Of a stretch of 64,000 bases of DNA, positions 33,444 through 45,552 are shown in pieces; within the stretch, counting starts at the first letter, position 1; the number at the start of each line of letters is the position of its first letter. Source of the stretch: Sipunculus nudus. Its lineage: Eukaryota > Annelida > Sipuncula > Golfingiida > Sipunculidae. The position numbers and the translations under genes are program-made. The stretch is taken from NCBI GenBank assembly GCA_026874595.1, contig CM049306.1, forward strand, positions 28,633,519 through 28,697,518, given 5' to 3'. Under the pieces are notes generated by a model. That model saw only the letters and a list, made by a program, of their open reading frames with translations, had not been told where the DNA came from and searched no databases.

Positions 33444-36400
33444 CTGTATAAAAGATATCAGAATATATCAAAGCTTTAACTATGCATCAAATAACGGAAG
33501 CACAGAATCAGAACAAGTTATGAATCAATATTCAAATTCGGTCATGCAATAATCAATTTTATTTTTGTATTTATATTCATTTTTTCACCTTCAGCTCACA
33601 TGTAAAGAAATAGTATACAAAGTGTAGTTAGTACATTTGAAGAAAGTTACCTTACATCCTTAATAAGATATCAGTGTAGTAATAAATGAGAAGATTTAAT
33701 ATTTCTTGGTCCATGTAAATAATTAGGTTTATTATGATGTTCGTCCCTGAAACTTTTTAATAAATATATATGTATCTGACACAAAAAATTCCATTTTTAT
33801 TTTACAAAAATTGAATCTAGAATAAAATAAAAAGGCAATATAATAACTGATAGTCAAACAGAATCAAAAACCACCAGGCAATGTACAGGCCTAGAGTTTA
33901 TCAGAAAACATGTTAAATAACATGATACCATATAACGTCATGTTTTAATACTGTTTTCATTGCATCTAAAATCAGGGAACCCTGACTTTTCACTGGAAAC
34001 AGCTTTTCCATTAATTTACACCTGCAGATGGTATTTTTATAAAAAGAGATAAGAATGAAGGTAGCACAAAGACAAAAAACTATGACTCAAAGTAACTGAC
34101 TACTGGTTAGATAAGCAGTTGGGAAAAATTTAATTTCATATACAGAAACTGATTATTATTCAATGGTGCTTGTCAGTCTTGCTTGACCTTAAGAATTTGA
34201 ATTTGCAATATCTTACATGATTTGATTTATATTTTCCCTTCGCATATTGTTTGGTATCTCTTTTAAATCTGTATCCTTTCCAATGTTCTAATTCGTTTTT
34301 TGATGTGCTAACATTAAGGGTACTTTTTGATGATGCACCTGCAGTTGTAACACAGATTAAATAATTATTTTTAAATTTAATGTTTTTCCTACTATCTTGA
34401 ATAAATAGATAGCAAGTCATTACAAGAGAAACATATTAGCATTAGAGTCATGAATGCTATAATGTGATGAAGATGCAGACTGATGAAACCCAAAGAGAAA
34501 TAAACTATGGAGCTTAAATTCCTAATCCCATAATTTGTCTGATGTAAATTTATATTGCTTTACAATCAGATGACAAATTAAGATTCTCTTCTAAATAACT
34601 TGAATATATATTAATATATTTTTCTATACATTACAGGTTTTACTGCTGCATGCCCTTTCAAGCAAGTTTCTAATTAATCTTTCATAATGATTAAACAAAT
34701 TCCTGTTTGGCAATAATACAATGAGTATACTTTCCACTGCAATCCATAAGGGGCCATAAGTCACCCTGGTTTTCAGTTATGTTACTGAGGAATTTTGGAA
34801 AGTATTACTTAAATCAGAATGTAATGGGAAACTCCCCTCAACCCATTGCCTTTTAATGGGGACTCCATTGCCTCTAAAGTTTCCAGCTCTGCTGACCTTG
34901 CAACAGATCAAATAAAGCAAGTCTTGTTTCATGGAGAATCAGGCCAAGCAAACTGTCACATTTTCAATTGCATGGCTTACAAAGGTTGGCTTCTCATGAC
35001 AATAAACATGGTACAAAGCATGTATCTCCAATTTAAAGTGATATATAGATAGCTGCAGCACAGTCCCTGTGTACTTCATACTATTGCAATTTTCAATAGC
35101 AGGGCCAATTCAATCAAACTCACCCTTGTTTTGTGGTAGCTGTAAATCGGTGTCATGTCAGCATGTTTCATAATATCCCATTCTTAAGATGTCATTGCTA
35201 CTTTGCTTACAACTACAAATGTGGGCCAGTTCAGTAAGGATTTTTTCTGCCATCTTTATTTATTCATGTCTACAAGTAAATGACTTTAGGTACAAGCCAA
35301 GGAAAAAATAGAAACATGATACATTTGGTTCATAACCAGAAAAAACAACAGATCTAAACTGAAGTTTTACTGTAAACAACTCATTTTTGATAGAGGAATG
35401 CTGTGATTACGAATAATGTAATGAATTATAAACAAAATGGCTAAACAATTTGCTAGTACATTGGTGATGAAGCTTGGGGTCTCTTTCTCACAAAATCACA
35501 TTTAATTACTATTATTCACTGAAAAAAAGTCAACTGAAACTTCATTTTCTCTTTGGGCGACAGAATGAATGTACTTGAATTTACATTTAATTACACAAGC
35601 ATTCCATTCAAATTTACCATCTGAATCTTTATGACATTCTGATAGTGTGTTTCTTAATAATCAATAATTCAGTTATATTCAGTGAAATTCAGGAATGAAA
35701 TGTATTTCTCATTTAATATATATTAATTTATTTTATATTTTACTTATTTTTACCTATATTAATATAAGTAAGGTATGCACAGAACAGTTTGACATGCAAA
35801 CATCATCTATATATGTCAGGACCTATGTGTCAAATAAAAACTGAAGATTTCACTTAAAATAATTTAACATATATTATTGACACATTCAATAAAAAATTAT
35901 AAAATCCACACATGTTCTATTTTACTTCAATTTATTCTCATATAAATTCAATTTAGACATAAAACCATCAACTACTCTTTCATGTCACATTTGTATAAGA
36001 TTCTGATACACAACGAACAGAAGTGCTGATCTAATCCAGGTTTGCTATGTATTCCCCACCATGATGACCATATTGAGACCTAGGGGCACAGCTGAGGACC
36101 AGCAGTCAGGTAAATGAAATTATCAGGTTACTTTCACAAGGATATATCTGCTCTGATCAAATCTAGTGGAATAGTAATTTAGTTTGTAGGAAGAGCTTAC
36201 ACTGCTGGGGTGGGTACAGGACAAACTAATCCACCGTATCCTAAACACGGACCACAGTATCTTGATCCTGGCCCACCAAGTAAAATGGCAACTCACTTAC
36301 ACCAGGTGATGACCTGTGGTAATATTTACTAACAAATCCCACAGGAATGTTGCTTCAGCAACAACTCTACCGAGATATATATTGATGAACTTGAGCCAAG

Positions 36401-39400
36401 GCCGAGTTGGTCTTTGACCTCCATCCTTGTGTTCCTTAATGTGGGTCTTTACCTGATTCCTGGCTGGTTTTCCATACTGCCTCCCAGGCTGGGATAGTTA
36501 ATGGATCAGCAATTCTTCCTTGGAAAATTTTGCTACAGGATGCTCAGTTACCAATTTCTTTTTTTTTTTATCTTAAGCCTTTGAGGTCCTGTTGGGCAAG
36601 ATGATATTACAGAAGTATTAGGACAGAGTTCCATTCAGGAATTTCTCCTGTTATCCAAGTGTGCTCCAACAAATTGAAAAAAACTCCTTTTTAGTCTCCA
36701 AAAGGAGCAAGGTCTATATAACATAATGGGCTGACCTCTTAGTCTGAGTACATGTTATGACATAATTTCATAAGATGCCACTATATTGCCTTAATTAGCT
36801 TCATGGATATAAAAACTCATTTCTATAACAGTTACAATGCCTATTCAAGTAAAAATAAATATCAATTAACCTTAAATTTTGTGTTTTTTTATCAAGTGTG
36901 GCCCATTACAAAATATGCTTATCTTAATTTGAGATCAAGGCATGCTGCTCATGCCCTGCTTAATCTAATTGAATGAAATTTTTTTACAGGTTAGGACCAT
37001 GAACCATAGCTGCCAGTCTATTGAATGTGGAAGCCATATTAAAAGTGGTCTGACTGTCAGATTAAAAATTTTAACTCTGATGGAAACAAAACTTGACATA
37101 GTAATGGGAAGACGCATGCTAATGCAAACATAGACTTGTGCTGAACTAAGGGTCTTCAGCACTGGACACTCTGCTTGTATATCTAACAAGTGACAAAATA
37201 TCACCTGATTACAAGTGTGAAGGATATAGTAAAAATGTGTCTTATAGGCCTTGTTATTTTGACATATCTTATTAAAGAAAAAAACACTTATACCTGAAAT
37301 TACCAGTTTGAATCATTTTATGAGGACATGAATCTATATTTGTAATTACCAGAAACAACCCTTACATGACCAAAGCTATTGGCTTGAAGATGCATGTAGC
37401 TCCTAAATATTTGAAGGTGAATTCTATCTTGAATTGAAAGTCTGCAGCTATCTTCAGCAAAGCAGCTATGCAAATGTCCATATACCACTGATTCTAGCAC
37501 TGACATTGTTGATTCTATATAAGCAGATAACTTCTGCCAGCTTAACTACAAAAGCATTGAATGACTGACATGTATAAATTACCATCGGCAGACAATCTGA
37601 TTTGTCTATCAGGTGATTTTTGAAAGCATATCAGTGAATGGCTACCTAATATTGATTGTCAAGTGTTACCTCCTTTCATGACCTAAAGAAACCTGTCAAC
37701 GAAGGGAGGGGAGGGGGGCCAAATCCCTTTAGAACCTGAGGCTCTCAGGATACTTGGGTAAATATACCCTGGGACTATCAGTTGGTGTGATTTTAAGGCA
37801 CTGTCACTTAGGAATGACACCTGGAAGGCCATAACCATTCTTCTGGCTAAGACAATTTCCTCCAGGTACACTTCAGGTGTGCCAGTGTCTGGACAATTTG
37901 CTTAAATGACCTGTCCCCATTTAAAAAAATTTAAAGTTGCTCATAAAATCTATTGCCTGTCAATCTTGACTGACCTGGTTAATATGAATTCAGGCAAGCT
38001 AGGTCTTGTTCTGGCAGCAACTACCTTGCACCACTGAGGTAAAACCTACCATGCAGTCACATTTGTGAACTAAAGGAAACACATTTTAGTGATAACCCAC
38101 TTTGCAGCTTACAAAATACATTACATTATAGTAGGGTATATGATTGTTTTATCGCCAAAATGAGGATTGCTGGAAGAGGATATATTACATTATCAGAAAA
38201 GCTTTTCCAGTATCATGCCATGATAAACATGTTCTATTACTGTAAGCCTCATTAATGTAAACTTCCTGTATATTACTTCAGGTACAGTTATGGACAGAAA
38301 GGTAAACTTGGCACCTGCAGGTAACCACTTTATAGGGGGATTTGTAATGGCATAATCATACTGCTATTAGTGAACGAGGTTGTGGCCTTCCCCATAACAT
38401 TTCTCCAGCTTCTCCTTGGATGATACAGGTCTTATGGCCACAAAACTTGAACATTAGGCAGATATATTTCCATCTTTAGACTGTCCTCAGAGTACTTTCC
38501 TTTTGTACTTCAGTGCACTTATCAATTAACCCATACCTCAAAAAATATCAAAACTGTAATGAGGCTGCCATTTTACCACAGAATAATTAAAGCCCAGTTG
38601 TCACAAATTAAGTCACATGTAAAAATTAAGGGGATACAGTAAATCAGGACCTCAGAGACCTCAATGACCCCTCTATAAATGCTAATGAGGATGTGTTCAA
38701 TATGGAAAGCAACTATCATATATTTGAAGTGGTAAATTACATCAAAATAATGTCATGTCATGCAACTGTGATATAATAGCTGACTGAACAAATCTTTTGA
38801 TACAGCTAGACAGACAACCTCTGTGCTATATAGAGACAAGAACAATTACCTTAAAATTGAGTTGATTATTATAAATTAAATCACTTCCACTAAGCTGACT
38901 CTGTAACACTGCTTTATGTACATGTGCCTTATTAATAACAATGCAGACTATTACAGAGTTTGTACATTAATTACCTTTGTTAATTTATATAACTTTTTAA
39001 CCTCTCAAGCCTTCATACATATATGACCCTGATAATACAGTAGCTGGAGCCCATAGCTGTGTTAGCTACACAAATGCTGCTTGCTTGGACAAAAATTATT
39101 GATACTACTTTTTAATCAGGCAGACCTAAAAAACATGCTCATATTTTACAGAATGGTACCACCATGGTACTTTAATCAAGCATTTTTTCTAATCAAGAGC
39201 CCAAAAGATGACTGAATAACATCTTCGTCAGGATTAATTGCCCTTCTTTTTCTGCTGACTGGCCATGGTTTCCCCTCACTTTTTATAGCTATGGGCCTCC
39301 CATCCCCAAATTTGAGATGAAAATATGGACTACTTCAAAAGATTGGGTTTCACAAAAGGCTAGATTCCTATAGATTTGACCTTGAAGATGAAGGTCAAGG

Positions 39401-39540
39401 TGGTCAGTTTTTTAACTTGTCTGAGATTTATATTTCTGCTAATTTGATTGACCTTGAAGATAAAGGTTTAGGTTACCAGTCTTTTAACTCATCCGAGATA
39501 TTGGTAGAAACATTTCCCATTTTAAATTTCATGATAAAAT
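33444..39540. other. Unique sequence upstream of the SENP8 exon, no named gene
   Basis: Six kilobases, probably intron or intergenic. I searched for the SENP8 N-terminal WLND motif in all codon forms on the minus strand and did not find it. A minus-strand block at 35118-35165 ends at GTGAGT with ATG-initiated MKHADMTPIYSYHKTR, and a minus open stretch exists at about 36303-36495. Neither can be assigned. Confidence 0.4.
39368..39495 (+). repeat. Two-copy repeat of about 105 bp
   Basis: TTGACCTTGAAGATGAAGGT near 39376 recurs as TTGACCTTGAAGATAAAGGT near 39450, each followed by CAGT-TTTTTAACT. TTGACCTT…AAGGTCAA is self-complementary. A similar phrase is at 18248. Confidence 0.6.
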
Positions 39541-39553
39541 ATTAAGTGGTTAA

Positions 39554-41400
39554 ACAAGGCCTACAGGCCTAATGCGAACCTGTGCAAAGTTTGGGAGTGT
39601 AAATGGAGGTTTATTTTCAAAATTTAATATTGATCCTTTTAAGTCCTGCATATCTACCTTAGTCATTATGATTTCAGCAAAATGGACATTTCGGACCTGC
39701 AAGTTTCAGACTTTTTAAAACTAGAATATGGGTAGTCGACTGTGTATCCGCAGAAATCAGAGTAGGACGGGTGAAGTGAGACATTGATTAAGTGGCCAGG
39801 GGAATAGAGTGAGGTGTGTTGTATATAAGCATGGATGTCTGCAGCTTAAACGTGAATGAAGGTGGTGCCACCTGTCATAAAATCCAGAAAATTGTCCAGG
39901 ATGTATAAACCTGCAAAATTTCAGGTGTATAAGTCAAACCACAGCTGAGATATGAGTGATTTCATCCCAAGGCAGATGAACAGATGGACGCTGTGCATAA
40001 GTGGTTGCAGGCGGTTTTGCCTATGATGAAGAGCTATGTGAGATCTATACACATGCAAAATTTTGGCCCAATCGGTCAAACGTTTCCCGAGATATGAGCT
40101 TGGATGTCTGCAGCGCAAAAGTGAATGTAGGTGGTGCCACCTGTCATAAATCGAGAAAGCTGTCCAGGATGTATAAACCTGCAAAATTTCAGGTGGATAT
40201 AAGTCAAACCACTGCTGAGATATAAGTGATATTATCCCAAGGTAGATGAACAGATGGATGCTGTGTATAAATGGTTGCAGGTGGCGCCACCGGTTTTGCC
40301 TATGATGAAGAGCTATGTGAGATCTATACACATGCAAAATTTTGGCCCAATCGGTCAATCAGTTCCCGAGATATGAGTTTGGATGTCTGCAGAGTAAACC
40401 TGAATGTAGTTGGTGCCAGCTGTCATAAATCGAGAAAGCTGTCCAGGATGTATAAACCTGCAAAATTTCAGGTGGATATAAGTCAAACCACTGCTGAGAT
40501 ATAAGTGATATTATCCCAAGGTAGATGAACAGATGGATGCTGTGTATAAATGGTTGCAGGTGGCGCCACCGGTTTTGCCTATGATGAAGAGCTATGTGAG
40601 ATCTATACACATGCAAAATTTTGGCCCAATCGGTCAATCAGTTCCCGAGATATGAGTTTGGATGTCTGCAGAGTAAACCTGAATGTAGTTGGTGCCAGCT
40701 GTCATAAATTCGAGAAAGCTGTCCAGGGTGTATAAATCTGCAAAATTTTAGGCAGATATGTCAAACCACTGCTGAGATATGAGTGATATTATTCCATGGC
40801 AGATGAACAGACAGAGGCAGTACAAAAATGGCTGCAGGTGGCACCACCAGTTTTGCATATAATAAAGAGCTATATGAGATCTATACACATGCAAAATTTT
40901 GGCCCAATCGGTCAAACGTTTCCCGAGATATGAGCTTGGATGTCTGCAGCGCAAAAGTGAATGTAGGTGGCACCACCTATCTAAAATCAAGAAAGCTATC
41001 CAGGATGTATAAGCATGCTGAATTTCAAGTGAATTAGTCAAACCACTGCACAGATATGAGTGATTTTAACCCAAGGCAGACGAACAGATGGACACTGTGC
41101 AAACATGGTTGCAGGTGGCGCCACCATTTTTTGTGTATATTATAAAGCTAACCAAGGGCTACATTTGTACAAAAATTTTTTCCTGATCTGTCAAACGGTT
41201 CCCGAGATATGTGGGTTTATGTGTGGAAACAGAGGCACAAACGGACGCTTGGCAGAGAGGAATCATCAGTGGTCAAAGCCAATTGGTTAGGCACCAGTTC
41301 ACATGTGACCCAATAATTAGTGTAAGTTTTGGAAAAATCTGTCCAGTAGTCTCAGAGGAGTTCTCTGGAAACGAACGGGGCGGCGGCACCCGGTCAAAAA
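39554..41400 (+). mobile_element. B-family element
   Basis: The 5' end is AACAAGGCCTACAGGCCTAA, shared with 62053. The interior is a B array with palindromes near 39862, 40131, 40279, 40559, 40838, 40966 and 41116; the variant GTTGGTGCCAGC is at 40407 and 40688. 40150-40430 and 40430-40710 are nearly identical, a recent unit duplication. The 3' part has GGCACCAGTTCACATGTGAC as in the copy at 15040. Long frames on both strands (39921-40358 minus, 40271-40504 plus) come from a unit length near a multiple of 3, not from a gene. Confidence 0.75.
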
Positions 41401-41655
41401 CATAGTCCGCAAAACTTCATTTTGGAGGATACAAATATGCAGATGAAAAAACTAATTGGATCATATATCTTTAAAGATGTGCATGGTTTGAAAAAACTGT
41501 AAGAAAGTAAAGGTTAAAGTATGTAAAATTAAATCCAATAAATCTGGCATATGAGGCAAAATATATGTTTTTAACTTTTCTTCATGTATGTAATGAGAAA
41601 AATTAAGTTATCAATAGTTAACCTAGCCTGATGATGTTTCTTCTATTATAATATA

Positions 41656-43567
41656 AACAAGGGACCTATGGGTCACTATGCTCAGCTGACGTTAACCTTG
41701 AAGATAAAAATCTAAAATAATATCTAATGGAGATAAAGTGTAAGAGGAAGAGGTAATAAAGGCCATGGTTGGTTTATATGATTGGTTTGTATTGATGAGC
41801 AAGAAATTGTTGCAAAAAATATTTTGTGACCTGACCATGTGTTTCCTAATGTTGAAACTGAAGCATGTGAGCAGTTTGTGAACAAATGATCTATACTATA
41901 ACCATGATCATTAATTGGTTTTTTGATTAACTGTTGACATTTCAGTAGTTTACACATTTGTTCAATTGAATCTATTTTTTTGTATAATACATATTATTAA
42001 ATATATATATGTATTTTTTTTTATGAAATGTATTCAGTTGAAATATAGCTAATTAACAACATAAAACAGGGCAAACAAAGCCTGATCTCAAATTCTGCTG
42101 AGGCAGGAAAATAATGAACACATGTTTGTATTAAATCCTGATTTTTTTATCACATCAATTTTTTTCTAATTTAAGTTTATATTTCTATACATTTCCAATT
42201 TAACATATATATCTGAATATAAAAGTTGATTCATAATTCTCAATTGTATCATCATAAATCTCAATCTTGTCAGATAACACCACATCATGCATACAAATGT
42301 TTATCTATTTTTTACCACAAAAATTTATCTTTTAAATCTGCAAAACAGTATCTAAAAATAATACTTGATTTAGATTTCACAATTTTTAATTGTGTCTTTA
42401 TTTATCCATAATAAACTTCATATTTTATAATAATTTAAGCATACTGATGGGTTCATTTATATTTGTTAAAATCATTTAAAAGAAAATTGATTTCTTTAAA
42501 AATGCTACATTACACAACATTGCATCTTCTGGATTACACCTTGAATTATTTTTTCAAGGAAAGTTTTTGCATATCCGAGTGGAAACAGCATTACAATTAA
42601 GGAGATACAGTGAAAACAATAACAATTACTGCATAACACTTGGTGGGTTGGGTTTGCGGGGGGGGGGGGGGGGGGGGGGGTGATTGGGGTGGTGATATGA
42701 GAATAACTGTACACCTGTCACAGCAGGGGATCTACCCCAGTGACTGTAACAAATCAGAAACCCTGGCATAGCTGACTTCCAGTGACCTGGAGTGGGACCC
42801 TGCATCTGTAATCAAAGCAAGTGACTACAGAAAAAAAAAATCAATAACTAGCTTAATTTTCAAGCTTTTATTTTCAAATTTCAGATTTAGACAAACTATA
42901 TATTTATGTTTACATGCTGTGAAAATTAAATCAATGGTGCTTACAGGAAAAAAACGTGCCACGGTCAAAGTTGGGCAAAATTTAAGGTACTGATTTTTTT
43001 TTATGCTAATAACTTAAAAAATTTACAAAATTCAGATCTAATTTTGGGTAAACAATTGAATCTTAATTAAACATAGTTATATACTTGAGAAAATAGACTC
43101 TAGTTTCAAAATTTTTCATGTTAAGTGAGTTATTATTTTTCCTGATTTTTTACAAAGTCCATTATGTTTGGGCCCATAACTTAAAGAATTTATACTTTTC
43201 AGTCTTAATTTCTGGCATGTACATAGGAACTATATAGAGGAATATTTATGGTAAATATGAGGAAAAACAGATGAGTAGTTTTGATATTAGGCAGTCCTGA
43301 AGTGTGAAAATAGGATTTTAATAAAAAATTGAGGTTTTTCCTTAATTTCTCAAAGGAACGAAGTCGCAAAGACCCAGTTTTCGGCTTGGTAGGAGATCTT
43401 GGGGATATCTAACATTATGCTGAATTTTGGATTCCTAGGTCTTACGGTTTCAAAACGTGCCACATCTACGGACGGACGGACGGACGGACGGACGGACGGA
43501 CAGACGGACGGACGACGGACAATGGACCACGACTATAGCTCAGATGACTTATAGTCAGCTGAGCTAA
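41656..43567 (+). mobile_element. Complete 1.9-kb HINE, copy 1 of an adjacent pair
   Basis: The 5' end is AACAAGGGACCTATGGGTCA followed by GCTCAGCTGA. The 3' end is the A-family body, ACGG microsatellite, hairpin and GAGCTAA (43561-43567). The 5' half (41656-42830) is not shared with the A copy at 57611 and ends in a poly-G-bearing segment. There is no protein-coding frame. Short proline-rich minus frames arise from the poly-G tract. Confidence 0.85.
42658..42680. repeat. Poly-G tract (23 G)
   Basis: Uninterrupted run of 23 G in HINE copy 1. The homologous tract in copy 2 is 36 G. It could fold as a G-quadruplex. Confidence 0.9.
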
Positions 43568-43633
43568 AAAAATTATTTTTTATCATTATTTCTTGAACTG
43601 AAGATCAATCAATCACATGCATGCCAAAAAGAA

Positions 43634-44636
43634 AACAAGGGACCTATGGGTCACTGAGCTCAGCTGACGTTAACCTTGAAGGTAAAAATCTGAAATAATA
43701 TCAAATGGAGATAAAGTGTAAGAGGAAGAGGTAATAAAGGCCATGGTTGGTTTATATGATTGGTTTGTATTGATGAGCAGGAAATTGTTGCAAAAAATAT
43801 TTTGTGACCTGACCATGTGTTTCCTAATGTTGAAACTTAAGCATGTGAGCAGTTTGTGAACAAATGATCTGTACTATTACCATGATCATTAGTTGGTTTT
43901 TTGATTAACTGTTGACATTTCAGTAGTTTACACATTTGTTCAATCGAATCTATTTTTTTGTATAATATATATTATTAAATATATATGTATTTTTTTTTAT
44001 GAAATGTATACAGTTGAAATAGAGCTAATAAACAACATAAAACAGGGCAAACAAAGCCTGATCTCAAATTCTGCTGAGGCAGGAAAATAATGAACAAATG
44101 TTTGTATTAAATCCTCATTTTTTTATCACATCAATTATTTTCTAATTTAGGTTTATATTTCTATACATTTCCAATTTAACATATATATCTGAATATAAAA
44201 GTTGATTCATAATTCTCAATTGCATCATCATAAATCTCAATCTTGTCAGATAACACCACATCATGCATACAAATGTTTATTTATTTTTTACCACAAAAAT
44301 ATATCTTTTAAATCTGCAAAACAATAAATATCTAAAAATAATACTTGATTTAGATTTCACAATTTTTAATTGTGTCTTTATTTATCCATAATGTGCTTCA
44401 TATTTTATAATAATTTAAGCATACTGATGAGTTCAATTATATTTGTTAAAATCATTTAAAAGAAATTTGATTTCTTTAAAAATGTTACATTACACAACAT
44501 TGCATCTTCTTGATTACACCTTGAATTATTTTTTCAAGGAAAGTTTTTGCATATCGGAGTGGAAACAGCATTACAATTAAGGAGATACAGTGAAAACAAT
44601 AACAATTAGTGCATAACACTTGGTGGGTTGGGTTTG

Positions 44637-44674
<38 letters not shown>

Positions 44675-45552
44675 GGGGGTGATGATATGAGAATAACTGT
44701 ACACCTGTCACAGCAGGGGATCTCCCCCAGTGACTGTAACAAATCAGAAACCCTGGCATAGCTGACTTCCAGTGACCTGGAGTGGGACCCTGCATCTGTA
44801 ATCAAAGCAAGTGACTACAGAAAAAAAAATCAATAACTAGCTTAATTTTCAAGCTTTTATTTTCAAATTTCAGATTAAGACAAACTAAATATTTATGTTT
44901 ACATGCTGTGAAAAATAAATCAATGGTGTTTACAGGAAAAAAACGTGCCATGGTCAAAGTTGGGCAAAATTTAAGGTACTGATTTTTTTTAATGCTAATA
45001 ACTTAAAAAATTTACAAAATTCAGATCTAATTTTCGGTAAACAATTGAATCTTAATTAAACATAGTTATATACTTGAGAAAATAGACTCTAGTTTCAAAA
45101 TTTTTCATGTTAAGTGAGTTATTATTTTTCCTGATTTTTTACTAAGTCCATTATGTTTGAGCCCATAACTTAAAGAATTTATAGTTTACAGACTTAATTT
45201 CTTGCATGTACATAGGAACAATATAGAGGAATATTTATGGTAAATATGAGGAAAAACAGATGAGTGGTTTTGATATTAGGCAGTCCTGAAGTGTGAAAAT
45301 AGGATTTTAATAAAAAATTGAGGTTTTTCCTTAATTTCTCAAAGGAACGAAGTCGCAAAGACCCAGTTTTCGGCTTGGTAGGAGATCTTGGGGACATCTA
45401 ACATTATGCTGAATTTTGGATTCCTAGGTCTTACGGTTTCAAAACGTGCCACATCTACGGACGGACGGACGGCACGACGGACGGACAGACGGACGGACGA
45501 CGGACAATGGACCACGACTATAGCTCAGATGACTTATAGTCAGCTGAGCTAA
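43634..45552 (+). mobile_element. Complete 1.9-kb HINE, copy 2 of an adjacent pair
   Basis: Nearly identical to 41656-43567 throughout. It starts AACAAGGGACCTATGGGTCA at 43634 and ends GAGCTAA at 45546-45552. It is separated from copy 1 by a 66-bp non-repeat spacer (43568-43633). The main differences are the poly-G length and the ACGG array. Confidence 0.9.
44638..44673. repeat. Poly-G tract (36 G)
   Basis: Run of 36 G followed by A and five G. The proline-rich minus frame at 44485-44805 is produced by this tract and is not a gene. Confidence 0.9.

Noticed and set aside
33340-33552. Plus-strand frame with LLLGRFSEPSILIRSSSEEIKIIF, resembling a CUB domain
   Set aside because: The opposite strand of the same bases encodes a far better match (SENP8) with matching splice sites. 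The CUB likeness is a shadow.
33656-33746. Minus-strand 91-nt block with TTTCAG acceptor and GTAAGG donor, considered as the upstream SENP8 exon
   Set aside because: Its outgoing phase (2) would create a stop in the SENP8 exon, and the Ile/Leu/Tyr-rich peptide lacks the WLND motif.
36303-36495. Minus-strand 64-codon open stretch with KTHIKEHKDGGQRPTRPWL
   Set aside because: No start codon, no clear splice sites at both ends and no recognisable family. Left unannotated.
39921-40358. 145-residue minus frame in the B array
   Set aside because: It repeats itself with the tandem unit. Open reading results from the repeat period and the rarity of stops in that strand, with no domain.
43470-43520. 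GACGG-type repeats considered as telomeric or centromeric
   Set aside because: Short, embedded in each HINE copy just before its 3' hairpin, so it is an element-borne microsatellite.
44485-44805. 106-residue minus frame with a long polyproline tract
   Set aside because: Polyproline is the readout of the poly-G homopolymer inside a HINE. The homologous copy at 42505-42714 is only 69 codons and in a different register.
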